NCBI GenBank assembly: GCA_020444415.1
Contig: JAHLLA010000015.1
Location: forward strand, 1-43,157
Direction: 5' to 3'
Source: Bacteroidota bacterium
Lineage (GTDB): Bacteria > Bacteroidota > Bacteroidia > Bacteroidales > F082
Length of the DNA: 43,157 bases
Positions 26,166-37,700 of this stretch are shown piece after piece. A model generated the notes under the pieces. The model was given only the letters and a program-made list of their open reading frames with translations, did no database searches and was not told where the DNA came from. How positions within the stretch are numbered: the first letter of the stretch is position 1; each line of letters opens with the position of its first letter. The translations under genes were made by a program, and so were the position numbers.

Positions 26166-27383
26166 ATGAAAGATTCAGTTGCTATATTATGTGGTGGAGG
26201 ACCGGCGCCGGGTATTAATTCAGTAATCAGTTCCGTAGCCCTTGTATTTTTAAAATCAGGGTACCGGGTAATCGGAATTCATGAAGGATACAAAGGTTTG
26301 TTCGCTGAAAATCCGAAAATCCAGGAAATTGATTTTCATTTTGCCGATGATATTCACAAACGAGGTGGATCGGCTTTGCAAATGAGCCGGCATAAACCCA
26401 AAAACAGTGAATTCAACACCCGTTTCTTTACTGAAAACAATGTGCAACTGCTGGTAACCATCGGTGGTGACGATACGGCATCCACAGCCAACAGGATCAC
26501 AAAATTTCTGATTGAGAATGAAGTAAGTATCCAGAATATTCATGTACCGAAAACCATCGATAATGACCTGCCATTGCCGGAGGACACACCCACTTTCGGT
26601 TACCAGTCGGCAAAACAGGAAGGTGTTCGGATCGCACAAACCATTTATGAAGATGCACGCACCAGTGGCAACTGGTTTGTTATTTCGGCCATGGGCCGTG
26701 AAGCCGGACACCTGGCTTTTGGTATTGGAGCTGCCATTCACATCCCGATGATCGTAATTCCTGAAATGTTCAATAAAACTGAAGTTACCTTTGATCGAAT
26801 TACAAAGCTGATCATTTCTGCTATTGTGAAACGTAAAATACTCGGCATTGATTACGGAGCAGCTATTGTGAGCGAAGGTGTATTCCATTTCATGAGCGAT
26901 GAACAAATTGAAAGTTCCGGTATCAACTTTACTTATGATGATCATGGGCACCCTGAACTTGGTAATGTGAGTAAAGCACATATTTTTAACATCCTGCTCC
27001 AGCAAAAACTGAAAGATTTGGGCATTAAAGTTAAAAGCCGCCCGGTAGAACTCGGATATGAACTTCGCTGTGTGCAGCCGGCAGCTTACGACTTGCTTTA
27101 CTGTGGATTACTTGGTTATGGTGTCAAGAAATTATTTGACGAAGGACGCACCGGGTGCATGGTAACAGCCTCTCCTTCGGGAAAAATCTCACCTTTATAC
27201 CTGGAAGATGTGGAAGATGAACATGGAAAAATTAAACCACGCCTTGTGAACATGGAGGGAGCCAAGCCCAAATTGATTTTTGAACATGGTTTGCAATTTA
27301 TTGAGCCGGGAGATTACGAGGAAGCCAAAGCTTATCTGGATGACCCCAAACAATACGATTTACGTGAAATTCTAAACTGGTAA
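26166..27383 (+). CDS. 6-phosphofructokinase, probably pyrophosphate-dependent
   Basis: I take ATG 26166 (405 residues), which begins MKDSVAILCGGGPAPGINSVI. The longer frame would need a TTG inside the promoter box. Family motifs are the glycine-rich GGGPAPG start, GGDDT (100-104), PKTIDNDL and MGREAGH. In this family, Asp at the second position of GGDD together with Lys in PKTIDND goes with pyrophosphate rather than ATP as phosphoryl donor, so it probably interconverts fructose-6-phosphate and fructose-1,6-bisphosphate reversibly with PPi. It converges on the dehydrogenase gene, with ten bases between the stops. Confidence 0.88.
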   Translation: MKDSVAILCGGGPAPGINSVISSVALVFLKSGYRVIGIHEGYKGLFAENPKIQEIDFHFADDIHKRGGSALQMSRHKPKNSEFNTRFFTENNVQLLVTIGGDDTASTANRITKFLIENEVSIQNIHVPKTIDNDLPLPEDTPTFGYQSAKQEGVRIAQTIYEDARTSGNWFVISAMGREAGHLAFGIGAAIHIPMIVIPEMFNKTEVTFDRITKLIISAIVKRKILGIDYGAAIVSEGVFHFMSDEQIESSGINFTYDDHGHPELGNVSKAHIFNILLQQKLKDLGIKVKSRPVELGYELRCVQPAAYDLLYCGLLGYGVKKLFDEGRTGCMVTASPSGKISPLYLEDVEDEHGKIKPRLVNMEGAKPKLIFEHGLQFIEPGDYEEAKAYLDDPKQYDLREILNW

Positions 27384-27393
27384 CGAAATCTAA

Positions 27394-28341
27394 TTAAAGA
27401 TTAAGTTTTCTTACTTTCTTTACAATGGTCATGGCGAGTTTATAATTTGATTCGTGGGTCCAGCCGGCTATGTGAGGCGATAGAATTACATTCTTCATCG
27501 CAATTAGTTTATGAAATGTCTCAGGTATTATGTCTGGATCCAGGCTCTCAAAAGATAAACCTTCGTATTCCAACACATCCAGGCAAGCACCTATCACTTT
27601 TCCGTTTTCAAGATTGGCTACCAGGTCTTTCGTATGCACCACTTTTCCCCGTGATGTGTTAACAACATAAATGGGTTTTTTAAAACGATTCAGATATTCA
27701 TGATCTACCAGGTAGTAGGTTTCGTTGGTAAGCGGCACATGCAGGCTCAGGACGTCACAGCTTTCATATAAGGTGGCCATATTGCTTTCTTTCACGAATT
27801 CATTTGAATAATCCGATTTGTATTTATCATAAGCCAACACTCGCATATCAAAACCGGATAATTTCTTTGCAAACGCGCTACCGGTATTTCCGTAACCAAT
27901 GATGCCAATGGTTTTTCCTCCCAACTCGTAACCCCTGTTTTGCTCTCTTTCCCACTTTCCTTTTCTCACTTCCTGGTCGGCAACCAATAAATTGTTCATC
28001 AGGCTCAGCAACATGCCAATTGCCTGTTCACCTACAGCATCCCTGTTGCCTTCCGGGGCATTGATGCAGACAATCCCTTTCTGATGGGCATAGTCAAGGT
28101 CGATATTCTCCATTCCGGCACCTACCCTGCCAATGAACTTCAAACTGGAGGCCCTGGCAAGAAAATCGGCATCCAGTTTTACCTTGCTTCTGATGATCAC
28201 ACCTGTATAATCTTTGATAATTTTTTTGTAATCATCCCGCCCATAATCGGGAAATGCATCGCATTGAAAGCCGTCTTTTTCCAGTTCCAACATCAGTATT
28301 GGATGTGCCGTATCAATAAACAGGACTTTTCTACCCTTCAT
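27394..28341 (-). CDS. D-2-hydroxyacid dehydrogenase (phosphoglycerate dehydrogenase-like)
   Basis: The 315-residue protein has the D-isomer 2-hydroxyacid dehydrogenase layout: N-terminal catalytic half with IGRVGAGMENID, the NAD-binding GIIGYGNTGSAFA (about 146-158), the HVPLT motif, the catalytic-type Arg in VNTSRGK (about 230), an acidic residue near VLEYEG, and the catalytic His in SPHIAGWT (about 290). It is shorter than SerA enzymes with ACT domains, so serine feedback is unlikely. It might make 3-phosphohydroxypyruvate for serine or reduce another 2-oxoacid. The gene stands alone, divergent from the RND exporter. Confidence 0.88.
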   Translation of the reverse strand: MKGRKVLFIDTAHPILMLELEKDGFQCDAFPDYGRDDYKKIIKDYTGVIIRSKVKLDADFLARASSLKFIGRVGAGMENIDLDYAHQKGIVCINAPEGNRDAVGEQAIGMLLSLMNNLLVADQEVRKGKWEREQNRGYELGGKTIGIIGYGNTGSAFAKKLSGFDMRVLAYDKYKSDYSNEFVKESNMATLYESCDVLSLHVPLTNETYYLVDHEYLNRFKKPIYVVNTSRGKVVHTKDLVANLENGKVIGACLDVLEYEGLSFESLDPDIIPETFHKLIAMKNVILSPHIAGWTHESNYKLAMTIVKKVRKLNL

Positions 28342-28356
28342 TTTAAAAACAAAACT

Positions 28357-28364
28357 TACATTTG
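28357..28364 (+). promoter_or_regulatory. Possible -7 box for the exporter-rfbA-prenyl synthase operon
   Basis: TACATTTG fits TAnnTTTG on the plus strand, 87 bases before the exporter ATG. The -33 box is not clear. Confidence 0.4.
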
Positions 28365-28451
28365 TGCTCTCGATATCGATTGTAAAAATACACGATTGAT
28401 GGAGATAAAATATTTTTTAGCTATCTTTTTTCAAACTGCAAGAGCGGGTTT

Positions 28452-30872
28452 ATGTGGCAATTCCTGGTAAGATTTATTCTTAGAAACCGAATTCAGATTC
28501 TTATTTTCATTGGAGTGGTAACTGCCTTTATGGCTTATGAGGGCAGCCAGATCAAGATGTCGTATGAAATGGCAAGGATGCTTCCGAAAGATGACTCAAT
28601 AACCATTGAGTACGAAGAATTTAAAAAACAATTCGGGCAGGATGGTAGTGTAATTTTTGTTGCCGTACAAGATCCGGATCTTTTTACGTTGGAACACTTT
28701 AATGATTGGTACGATCTCAGCTATGATGTCCTTGAGATGAATGGTGTAAAAGAAGTGCTGTCGGTGGCCAGGATATATAAACTGACACGAAACGACAGCC
28801 TTAAAAAGTTCGATTTTAAGTCGATCGTACCTGAAAAACCCACCCGCCAGCAAACCGTTGATTCCGTCAAACAAACCGTATATAATTTGCAGCTTTATGA
28901 TGGGCGCCTTTTCAACAAGGAAACCAATGTAAGCATGATGATGATCACGCTTACAAAAGAAATTCTTAATTCGAAAGCCAGAATTCAACTCATAAAAAAC
29001 CTTAAAAACAGGGTCGATCAATTTGGAGAAAAACACGCCATCGATGTAAAGTATTCCGGATTGCCTTATATACGAACGGTTACATCAAAAAAAATACAGG
29101 ATGAGTTGCTGCTTTTCGTACTCCTATCCTTATTGATTACCTCCATTTTACTGTTTGTTCTCTTCCGTTCAGGGCGTGCGGTGCTGCTTGCCATGATCGT
29201 TGTGGTGATCGCTGTAATTTGGGTACTTGGCTCCATCGTGTTATTTGGCTATAAGGTATCGATCCTTACAGGAATTCTGCCTCCACTTTTAATTGTAATA
29301 GCAGTTGAAAATTCCATTTTTTTACTGAATAAATACCTCAGCGAATTCAGGGAACACGGTAATAAAGTAAAAGCGCTTTCAAGGATGATTTCCCGGATTG
29401 GGAATGCCAACCTGCTGACAAATGCCACTACTGCTGCCGGCTTCGCAGCATTTGCCATTACCAGTAATGAAATGCTTGTTGAGTTCGGTATTATCGCCTC
29501 TATTAATATTTTTGTAGCCTATTTGCTCACCCTGTTTCTGTTGCCCATACTCTTTAGTTTCTTCCCGGTTCCCAAACCGCAGCACATGAGGCATCTCGAA
29601 AAGAGTCTTATCAGCCGGATCATCGAGAAAATTATTTACATCGTCCAAAACCAGCGTAATGCGATCTATATCATTACCATCGTGTTCTTTGCCGGCGGAA
29701 TTATAGGGATCACTCAATTAAAAACTACCGGAAACATAGTGGATGACATCTCAAAAAAAGATAAACTCTACAAGGACATGATCTTTCTTGAGCAAAATTT
29801 TAACGGTGTGATGCCGCTGGAAATTACGGTGGATACAAGAAAGAAAAGGGGCATTTTGAAAACTTCTTTCCTGCGCAAACTGGATCAATTGCAAGATACC
29901 CTTGCTACCTACCCCGAATTTTCAAAACCGATTTCTGTTGTTGAGGTAGTAAAATCTGCCAAACAGGCTTTTTACAGGGGGAATCCAGATATGTATTCGC
30001 TTCCGAACAATCAGGAAAAAAACTTCATCCTTTCCTATGTGCCAAATTTAGATTCACATAATAAAACATCCATTCTCAATGCCTTTGTCGATTCGAGCCT
30101 TTCAAAAACCCGTGTATCCATCCAAATGGCGAATATTGGCACCAATGATATTGAGCGTATCATTACTGACCTGAAACCCAAAGTGAACGATATCTTTCCA
30201 CCGGATGACTATGAAGTGGGTATGACCGGAACCAGTGTTGTTTTTTTGATGGGAACCAATTACCTGGTTAAAAATTTATTTATGAGCCTGGGACTTGCAG
30301 TTATTATCATTACCATCCTGATGGCACTTATATTTTCTTCCGCAAGAATGATATTTATTTCCTTGATCCCCAATATCATTCCACAGGTACTGACTGCAGG
30401 CATGATGGGATTCTTTGATATCCCCATAAAACCATCCACTATTTTGATATTTAGCATTGCACTGGGCATCAGTGTCGACAATACGATCCATTATTTATCG
30501 AGGTATCGTCTGCATTTAAAGCATTCCAATTGGAATGTAAAAGAATCCATACTGGCAGCACTTAAAGAAACAGGATACAGCATGGTATATTCAGCCATTA
30601 TTTTGTTTTTTGGTTTCCTGATATTTACACTGTCAACATTTGGTGGTACTGAAGCATTAGGTTACCTCGTTTCGTTTACTTTGGTAGTTGCATTATTCTC
30701 CAATATGTTTGTTTTACCTTCATTATTACTGACCCTTGATAAAAAACTGCTGACCAAATCATTTAAAGAGCCTCATATCGAGGTATTTGATGAGGAAGAA
30801 GATATTGAAACTGACGAACTTGTTGTAGAAGAGCTGGATCATAAAAAAGAAGATACTTACAAAAAGATTTAA
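28452..30872 (+). CDS. RND-superfamily exporter (MMPL/patched-like)
   Basis: The 806-residue protein has the two-fold RND layout: helix 1 near the N-terminus, a large extracytoplasmic domain (about 40-215), five helices (about 220-375), then a repeat with helix 7 near 400, a second outer domain and five more helices to about 770. The charged residues of the proton-relay helices are seen in [17 protein letters not shown] (about 284) and [14 protein letters not shown] (about 669). The acidic cytoplasmic tail ([15 protein letters not shown]) is unusual. MMPL-type exporters move lipids or hydrophobic compounds. Genes for nucleotide-sugar synthesis and a polyprenyl synthase follow at once, hinting at an envelope lipid cargo. 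Confidence 0.88.
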   Translation: MWQFLVRFILRNRIQILIFIGVVTAFMAYEGSQIKMSYEMARMLPKDDSITIEYEEFKKQFGQDGSVIFVAVQDPDLFTLEHFNDWYDLSYDVLEMNGVKEVLSVARIYKLTRNDSLKKFDFKSIVPEKPTRQQTVDSVKQTVYNLQLYDGRLFNKETNVSMMMITLTKEILNSKARIQLIKNLKNRVDQFGEKHAIDVKYSGLPYIRTVTSKKIQDELLLFVLLSLLITSILLFVLFRSGRAVLLAMIVVVIAVIWVLGSIVLFGYKVSILTGILPPLLIVIAVENSIFLLNKYLSEFREHGNKVKALSRMISRIGNANLLTNATTAAGFAAFAITSNEMLVEFGIIASINIFVAYLLTLFLLPILFSFFPVPKPQHMRHLEKSLISRIIEKIIYIVQNQRNAIYIITIVFFAGGIIGITQLKTTGNIVDDISKKDKLYKDMIFLEQNFNGVMPLEITVDTRKKRGILKTSFLRKLDQLQDTLATYPEFSKPISVVEVVKSAKQAFYRGNPDMYSLPNNQEKNFILSYVPNLDSHNKTSILNAFVDSSLSKTRVSIQMANIGTNDIERIITDLKPKVNDIFPPDDYEVGMTGTSVVFLMGTNYLVKNLFMSLGLAVIIITILMALIFSSARMIFISLIPNIIPQVLTAGMMGFFDIPIKPSTILIFSIALGISVDNTIHYLSRYRLHLKHSNWNVKESILAALKETGYSMVYSAIILFFGFLIFTLSTFGGTEALGYLVSFTLVVALFSNMFVLPSLLLTLDKKLLTKSFKEPHIEVFDEEEDIETDELVVEELDHKKEDTYKKI

Positions 30873-30876
30873 AAGC

Positions 30877-31737
30877 ATGAAAGGTATTATTTTAGCAGGC
30901 GGCGCAGGCACACGATTACATCCGCTTACCATCGCTGTAAGCAAGCAATTGATGCCCATATATGACAAACCGATGATCTATTACCCTTTATCGGTGCTAT
31001 TAATGGCAGGTATCAGAGATGTGCTGATTATTTCTACACCACAAGACCTGCCTAATTTTGAGAAACTACTTGGCGACGGATCCCAAATTGGCTGCCGATT
31101 TACTTATAAAGTACAGGAAATACCTAATGGATTAGCACAGGCTTTTGTTCTGGGGGAAGAATTTATCGGAAATGATTCCGTATCACTGATATTGGGAGAT
31201 AATATCTTTTATGGCCAGGGATTTCAAAAGCTGTTAAAAACATGTACGGAACCCGATGGTGGAATGGTATTCGCCTATCATGTTAAAGACCCGGAAAGAT
31301 ATGGTGTTGTTGAGTTTGATAAAGATTTCAACGCCCTATCCATTGAAGAGAAACCAACGAAACCCAAATCACATTTTGCAGTTCCCGGATTGTATTTCTA
31401 CGACAATTCGGTGGTTGAAGTTGCCAAGAACCTGCAACCCAGTGCCCGCGGTGAATATGAAATAACCGACGTGAACAAACATTATCTTAAAGAAGGTAAA
31501 TTAAAAGTGGGTCTCATGGGGCGCGGCACCGCCTGGCTTGATACCGGCACTTTTTCTTCACTGATACAAGCTTCCCAGTTTGTAGAGGTTATTGAAGACA
31601 GGCAAGGTCTTAAAATCGGTTGCATTGAAGAAATCGCTTATCATAATGGTTTTATTGATGCAAAGCAACTTGAAAAAATTGCGGAACCTCTTCTCAAAAG
31701 CGGCTATGGCAAATACCTGCTTGATCTAATTAAATAA
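30877..31737 (+). CDS. rfbA: Glucose-1-phosphate thymidylyltransferase
   Basis: The 286-residue enzyme begins [18 protein letters not shown], the nucleotide-binding signature of RfbA/RmlA, followed by [28 protein letters not shown] and EEKPTKPKS. It makes dTDP-glucose, the first step to dTDP-rhamnose and related sugars for surface glycans. Length and motifs are those of the short RmlA type. The rest of the rml pathway (rmlB, C, D) is not in this window. It starts four bases after the exporter stop, so the two are almost certainly co-transcribed. Confidence 0.96.
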   Translation: MKGIILAGGAGTRLHPLTIAVSKQLMPIYDKPMIYYPLSVLLMAGIRDVLIISTPQDLPNFEKLLGDGSQIGCRFTYKVQEIPNGLAQAFVLGEEFIGNDSVSLILGDNIFYGQGFQKLLKTCTEPDGGMVFAYHVKDPERYGVVEFDKDFNALSIEEKPTKPKSHFAVPGLYFYDNSVVEVAKNLQPSARGEYEITDVNKHYLKEGKLKVGLMGRGTAWLDTGTFSSLIQASQFVEVIEDRQGLKIGCIEEIAYHNGFIDAKQLEKIAEPLLKSGYGKYLLDLIK

Positions 31738-31755
31738 TTCAGAATTTCAAATTAA

Positions 31756-32730
31756 ATGGGCAGTTACGAAGAACTTATCAGCTATTTTGAGGATCAACTC
31801 AGCAAACAGGCATTTGGGTATCAACCGGGTGAGTTGTATGCACCTATAAACTACACAATTCGGCTTGGAGGTAAACGGATCAGACCGATTTTAACGCTTA
31901 TTTCGTGCGAATTATTTGGCGGTAAAAAGGAAGAAGCCCTTTCACAGGCTATCGCCATTGAACTCTTTCATAATTTCACCCTCATTCATGATGATATCAT
32001 GGATAATGCACCGATCAGGCGGGGAGAAGAAACCGTTTTTAAAAAATGGAATGCCAATATCGCCATACTCTCCGGAGATACCTTATTTGCTCTTGCTTAC
32101 CAATATGCCCAGCAAGCCCGGATTGACATATTACCGGAAACACTGTCTGTATTTAGCAAAACAGCTATTGAAGTATGCGAAGGCCAACAATTTGATTTGA
32201 ATTATGAAAACAGCAACAATGTTTCTGTTGAAGCGTATATTGAAATGATCCGTCTGAAAACGGCCGTGCTATTTGGAGCAAGCCTGAAAATTGGTGCACT
32301 CGTAGGTGGCGCAAAAATTGAAGATGCCAATTCATTGTATGATTTCGGCATAAATATTGGCCTCGGCTTTCAATTAAAAGATGACCTACTAGATACTTTT
32401 GGCGATGAAGAAGTCTTTGGAAAAAAGACCGGAGGTGATATTATATCCAACAAGAAAACATTTTTATACCTGAAGGCATTAGAGTTAGCTGATGATCAAA
32501 CAAAAGCCGAATTAATTGAACTTTATAATACCAACAAGCTTTCTGACCAGGATAAGACCCAACGGGTAAAAGAAATATTCACAGAGCTAGGGGTGGATCA
32601 ATCTGCCAACAGCCTGATTGACACTTATTACATGGAAGGAATGAAAAAGCTGGATACCATTTCAATAAGTGAGGCGAGCAAAGATATCCTGCGAGATGTG
32701 GCACACCGGATGATTGACCGGGAAAAGTAA
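31756..32730 (+). CDS. trans-polyprenyl diphosphate synthase
   Basis: The 324-residue protein has the two aspartate-rich motifs of E-type prenyl synthases, DDIMD (79-83) and DDLLD (209-213), with GGKRIRP upstream. It condenses isopentenyl diphosphate onto an allylic primer. The chain length cannot be fixed; the region before the first motif suggests a medium- or long-chain enzyme such as one for the menaquinone side chain. It follows rfbA by 18 bases. Its stop codon directly abuts the stop codon of the converging ABC-F gene. Confidence 0.92.
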   Translation: MGSYEELISYFEDQLSKQAFGYQPGELYAPINYTIRLGGKRIRPILTLISCELFGGKKEEALSQAIAIELFHNFTLIHDDIMDNAPIRRGEETVFKKWNANIAILSGDTLFALAYQYAQQARIDILPETLSVFSKTAIEVCEGQQFDLNYENSNNVSVEAYIEMIRLKTAVLFGASLKIGALVGGAKIEDANSLYDFGINIGLGFQLKDDLLDTFGDEEVFGKKTGGDIISNKKTFLYLKALELADDQTKAELIELYNTNKLSDQDKTQRVKEIFTELGVDQSANSLIDTYYMEGMKKLDTISISEASKDILRDVAHRMIDREK

Positions 32731-34671
32731 TTATTCCGCAAAACTCATTTGTTCCAATTGCAATTGAAACTTTTCCCATTCTAAGTAGGTTTGCTCAATT
32801 TCCCTGGTAAGTTCGTCGTGCTCTTTATATAAGGCTCCTGATTTTATTTCCTCCTCATGGTTTGAAGGATCGGCCAGTTTATTATTGACAGTTTCCAGCT
32901 TTGATTCCATTTTTTCAACATCTTGCTCCAGGTCAGCTACTTTTTTTTCCAGCTTGCGCTTTTCCCTTTCAAACTCCTTCTTCTGCTCCCATTTTATTTT
33001 GGTGTCACTTACTGATCTGTCACCATTCGATTTTCTTTCCTTTATTTCAAGTTCTTTCAGGTCTTCCAGTTTTCTTTTTTCCAGGTATTCAAAAATATCT
33101 CCCCGGTACTCTTTAATACCTTTATTCCTGAACTCAAACACTTTCGATGTTAATCCCTGGAGAAAGTCACGGTCGTGAGAAACGATTACCATGGTTCCGG
33201 TAAATTGTAGTAATGCATTCTTCAAAATGTCTTTCGAACGCATATCCAGGTGGTTGGTCGGTTCATCAAATAACAAAAAATTGCTGGGTGTCAGCAGTAA
33301 TTTAGCTAATGCCAGGCGTGATTTCTCACCTCCTGAAAGCACTTTCACCTTTTTGTCAATATCCTCTCCCTGAAATAGAAATGCTCCCAATATTGATTTT
33401 AGTCTTGTGCGAATATCACCTACTGCAATATCATCTACCGTTTCGAAAACGGTTTTATCTGCATCTAGCATTTCCCATTGGTCCTGCGCGAAATAACCTG
33501 TTTCTACATGATATCCCAGTTTCACTTCCCCCTGATGATCCAGCCTCCCGGAAATGATTTTGGCAAGCGTGGTTTTGCCTTCTCCATTTTTGCCCACAAA
33601 CGCAATTCGCTCGCCATTCAGTATCTCAAGATTGATTTTATGCAATACATGGTTCTCGTCATAGTGCTTGCTGATATTTTTACACTCAACCGTTATTTTT
33701 CCGCTATGAGGTGCCGGTGGGAAGGTAAAATGAATAGCAGACTGGTCAATTTCATCCAATTCAACCCGGTCAAGCTTTTCCAAATGTGTAATACGCGACT
33801 GTACCTGCTTTGCCTTGGTATTTTTATACCTGAACCTTTCAATAAATCTTTCTACCTGGCGGACTTCGGCCTGCTGGTTATTATAGGCAGCTTTTTGCTG
33901 CGATAAACGCTCCTCCCGCAAATGTACATATTGAGAATAAGAAACCTTGTAATCATATATTTTACCATTGGTGATCTCGATGGTTCTGTTGGTAATATTA
34001 TCTAATAATGCCCTGTCGTGCGAAACAATCAGTATGGATCCATAATAATTACTTAAAAATTCTTCAAGCCACTGGATGGATTCAATGTCCAAGTGGTTGG
34101 TAGGCTCATCAAGCAGTAAAAGGGCGGGCCTAAGAAGCAAAAGTTTGGCAATTTCCACGCGCATTTGCCACCCAAAGCTGAATTCACTCAGGGGCCTGTC
34201 GAGATCTGTTTGTTTGAATCCCAGACCGAATAACACTTTTTCCGTATTGGCCAGCAATTTGTCAGGCTCATGAATGAGTAGCTTGTGGTTCAGTTCATCC
34301 AACTCGATTAAAAGCTTGTGATAGGCATCTGAATGATAATCCGTTCGTTGCTGAATTGCGGTATTTAATTCAGCGATCCGTGCATTCAGTTTATTAATGA
34401 ATTTAAATGCTTCTAAGGTTTCTTCTTTGATGCTTTTTAAACTGGTAATGACCTTTTCCTGAGGCAAATATCCGATTGTAATATCATTGGGATAAGCAAT
34501 CGTTCCTGTATCAGGCTTTACTTCTCCGGAAATTATTTTCAACAAGGTTGTTTTGCCCGAACCATTCATCCCGGCCAAGCCTACGCATCCCTTATCGTTC
34601 AGGTTAAAAGTAATACCTGAAAAGAGGGGTGTTCCACCAAATTCTTTTGTTATGTTATTAACTGATATCAA
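32731..34671 (-). CDS. ABC-F family ATPase
   Basis: The 646-residue protein has two ABC domains and no membrane segments. Walker A motifs are GMNGSGKTT (about 34-42) and GKNGEGKTT (about 358-366). Signature regions lie near 160 (FSFGWQMR) and 442 (LSGGEKSR), each followed by LDEPTNHLD. The linker between them (about 240-320) is basic and helical, and a coiled-coil extension covers about 550-640. ABC-F proteins bind the ribosomal E site and act on stalled translation; some protect against antibiotics. Its layout is nearest to the Uup/YdiF-like group. A TATTTTTG box at 34695-34702 may drive it. Confidence 0.93.
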   Translation of the reverse strand: MISVNNITKEFGGTPLFSGITFNLNDKGCVGLAGMNGSGKTTLLKIISGEVKPDTGTIAYPNDITIGYLPQEKVITSLKSIKEETLEAFKFINKLNARIAELNTAIQQRTDYHSDAYHKLLIELDELNHKLLIHEPDKLLANTEKVLFGLGFKQTDLDRPLSEFSFGWQMRVEIAKLLLLRPALLLLDEPTNHLDIESIQWLEEFLSNYYGSILIVSHDRALLDNITNRTIEITNGKIYDYKVSYSQYVHLREERLSQQKAAYNNQQAEVRQVERFIERFRYKNTKAKQVQSRITHLEKLDRVELDEIDQSAIHFTFPPAPHSGKITVECKNISKHYDENHVLHKINLEILNGERIAFVGKNGEGKTTLAKIISGRLDHQGEVKLGYHVETGYFAQDQWEMLDADKTVFETVDDIAVGDIRTRLKSILGAFLFQGEDIDKKVKVLSGGEKSRLALAKLLLTPSNFLLFDEPTNHLDMRSKDILKNALLQFTGTMVIVSHDRDFLQGLTSKVFEFRNKGIKEYRGDIFEYLEKRKLEDLKELEIKERKSNGDRSVSDTKIKWEQKKEFEREKRKLEKKVADLEQDVEKMESKLETVNNKLADPSNHEEEIKSGALYKEHDELTREIEQTYLEWEKFQLQLEQMSFAE

Positions 34672-34694
34672 TTTACTATTTCGCTTTGAAAGGG

Positions 34695-34702
34695 CAAAAA
34701 TA
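34695..34702 (-). promoter_or_regulatory. Possible -7 box for the ABC-F gene
   Basis: TATTTTTG on the minus strand lies 24 bases before the ABC-F start. Any -33 box would fall inside the terminator of the gene behind it, so promoter and terminator overlap. Confidence 0.4.
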
Positions 34703-34703
34703 G

Positions 34704-34735
34704 CACAAAAAAAGGGCTGCGCAATGGCAGCCCTT
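34704..34735 (-). terminator. Intrinsic terminator of the giant surface-protein gene
   Basis: A perfect 9-bp stem (34712-34720 with 34727-34735, aagggctgc/gcagccctt) with a six-base loop is followed on the minus strand by eight T residues. It lies 36 bases after the stop codon at 34771. A smaller hairpin, aaggtt/aacctt at 34747-34761, precedes it. Confidence 0.9.
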
Positions 34736-34770
34736 CTTTAATATACAAGGTTGTTAACCTTTGGTTTGCA

Positions 34771-37700
34771 TTATCTGTTGATAACGAAACGTTTGGTTAT
34801 AACACCTTTTTCTGTGTAAATCCTGGCTACATATACGCCTGACTGATAATGCTGTGTCTGCAGTTGTCTGCTATTGGTATTATCAAATTCCTGGTCGTAT
34901 ACCACCTGGCCTACATAGTTCACAATGTGTAAACGCGTCATGTCATTGGCCGTTATCGTGATCTGATCCCTGGCAGGGTTCGGATACAGGTTGGCTTCTG
35001 TTGCGTCTAATTCATTTACACCTATGATAATCTCAATACAAGCTTCGTTGGATGGGTCTGACTCACCACAAATGCTGTATTCTGAGGTCACTGTGTAACA
35101 GTAATCGCCTAACTGGTACTCGGTGTCATCATAGAAATTATCTGGCCATAATGCTTCCAGTAATTCACCGTCTTTGTATATGTTGTAGCCTAACCATTCT
35201 CTGGAGGCATCTGTCATATTCAAGACTGCATTTTCTGAAGTGTTCATTACGCCGCTTGCTGCTACAGTTGCTGATGTGGTGTTGTACACCTTATCATTTT
35301 CAAGTGCAAGTGGCTTCTGTGCGCCTTTGGCATCTTCTACATAACATCTCAGGTTCCATGTGTATGGTAATGAGAAGTCTGACAGGTGATCCCAGGTGGC
35401 TCCGCCATCCTGTGAAATCAAGTCGCCATTTGGCTCATTTTGAGTCGGGCCACAGGCTGCAGGATAGTTAGCGCCGTCTTCGGTGTATACCGTGATCCAT
35501 AACTCTTTGGTTACATCGATCAATACCGGTGAATCCAATGGTACTTCATTCCATGCTTCAATGGTCAAGCCTACCAGATCCTGCTCGTGAATCAAAGTGG
35601 CTGCTCCGGTTCCTTCAAATATCTGTAAGGTGTTTACCGGGGCAGTTCTACAATACAAGCTGATCTTGGTTACTGAGGTGCCATCGTATGGTGTTAATTG
35701 TGCAGGATCAAATTTGATCGCCCAATGGAATACAGCTGGTCCGCCAATGCCGTCAACGTTGGTGCCATCATCGTAGAATAACCATTCGGCAATTCCTGTT
35801 CCCTGATCCCATAACAAGTGTACAAGATTTGGATCTGCGTCATCTACTTCTGCTGTGAGACCTTGTGGGGCATCACAATCTTCAGGAACAAGTACCTGCT
35901 CAACGCACATACCATCAACACAACTGTGTGCACCACTTTCATATAAGTAAGCGATACAGTAATCATAATATCCGGCTGCCAAATCTTCATCTAAATAAGA
36001 TGTGTCTGGTAACTCAACGAATGCAATCATTTCACCATCGCGGTATAAATTCGCGCCAACTACTGGATCGTCATCACCACCGCGGACAACAGTTTGATTC
36101 GTAATGATCGTCTCAAATCCGGTAGAACCGACTCCAACTCTTGGTGTTGCAGCAGGACCTGCTGGAATGTTCAGATCAGTTGAACTTATTTTAACTTCAC
36201 CATAAGCTGTCATGATGTATATATTCATCAGGAAGTTACCAATAGTTGAAGCTCCAATAGATCCAATGTCATCCAAAGGACCGTAAACGGATCCCTGAGG
36301 ACTTGTTGCATCATCAGATGATAAGTCAGGATACGCGTCTGTTGCGCTATTGCTTAATGGCTCCATTAAGAAAGCTACATTTTCAGCACCCATCAAATCA
36401 ACATCACCTAATTCAATATCCATTTCCCACTGGTCATCACCAGTTGTAATGAATGGTCCTAAAGTGGCCAATACAGTTTCAGTATCCCAGTCAATAATGT
36501 GGATGTTATAGTCATGTGGTCCTGAAACTCCCCATGAGGCGTGGTGGAACTCAATTGAGTTGGCCAATGCATCAGGATAAGCACTCAGGTCGTAAACTAC
36601 ACCATAACCATAATCATAAAACTGGAAGTATCCGTTGGAAGGTGCGCCTGGATTTTGTGTAACAAATACCAGTTCCATTTGAACGATATCTGACCATGTA
36701 AGCAACACATCCATGGTTCCATCAACGTGCTCTGCACTAAATGTTTGAGGACCAGGGAAATCTTCACAAGGAATGTATGTCCAGAAATATTCGCTCTTAG
36801 GTGAAATACCTGTTGAGAATACAGTAGCTACTTCTGCGTGGTATGTTTCGTAAGGTACCAATACCTCACCATTGTCACCATACTGGTAGAAGGTAGTATC
36901 ACGGTCTGTTACGAATGTTGATTCGTGCCATACTTTGTAATACTCAACCATGCGGTCAGCGTATTTGCTGTCACCTTCGGTTACGGCGATGTTATCAACT
37001 GCCACATACCAGTTCCAGCCACCTGATACATAATGGAAACGCACCTGGAAGTCAGGATTGGCGTATTCGGTTACATCAATCATTTCATGTACCGTGGGGC
37101 CCCATGGGAATGGACCGGAATCAGTAATCGTATAGAATACTTCAACCCAATCATCACCATCATATACATCTACTGCAAAATATTCATTTGTCGAACTTAA
37201 ATTTTGATAGATATAATCAAATTCTACAAACAATGCATCTGCATTTTCAGTAAACTCAATAACAGGTGAAATCAATTGTTCATCCATAGTTGATCCGATA
37301 CCGGCTGCGTCTGAGTCTGCCATCATAAATGGTGTATCGTCCAATGTGTTTCCAGCATCATCTGTTAACCATGTCCAGGTGAAAGCGTTTGATCCGCCAT
37401 CAATCACGGTCCATGTGTCTGGTAAACCTTCATTGAAGTCTTCCAGGAATGGTTCGAATGGTACTACACCTCCTGGTATCCAGGTAGCATATCCCAATGG
37501 AGTTACATACAGGTCGCTTGGAGGCGCTAACAGTTCTTCCAGCATCCATTCAAAGTAAGCTTCGTCCCAGATATATACGTCTTCTACCATAATGTCAGCA
37601 AATCCGTTTAGGTGCACATAGATGTCATAAGTTCCTTTGCGGAAATCTGTCCATGTATAAATTCCTGATGCATCCAGTTCGGTTTCAAATACGATTGGAG

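Noticed and set aside
26256-27005. 249-codon minus-strand frame opposite phosphofructokinase
   Set aside because: It is a shadow of a well-supported gene, and its composition is not protein-like.
33478-33906. 142-codon plus-strand frame opposite the ABC-F gene
   Set aside because: It is a shadow frame; the ABC-F motifs on the minus strand are unambiguous.
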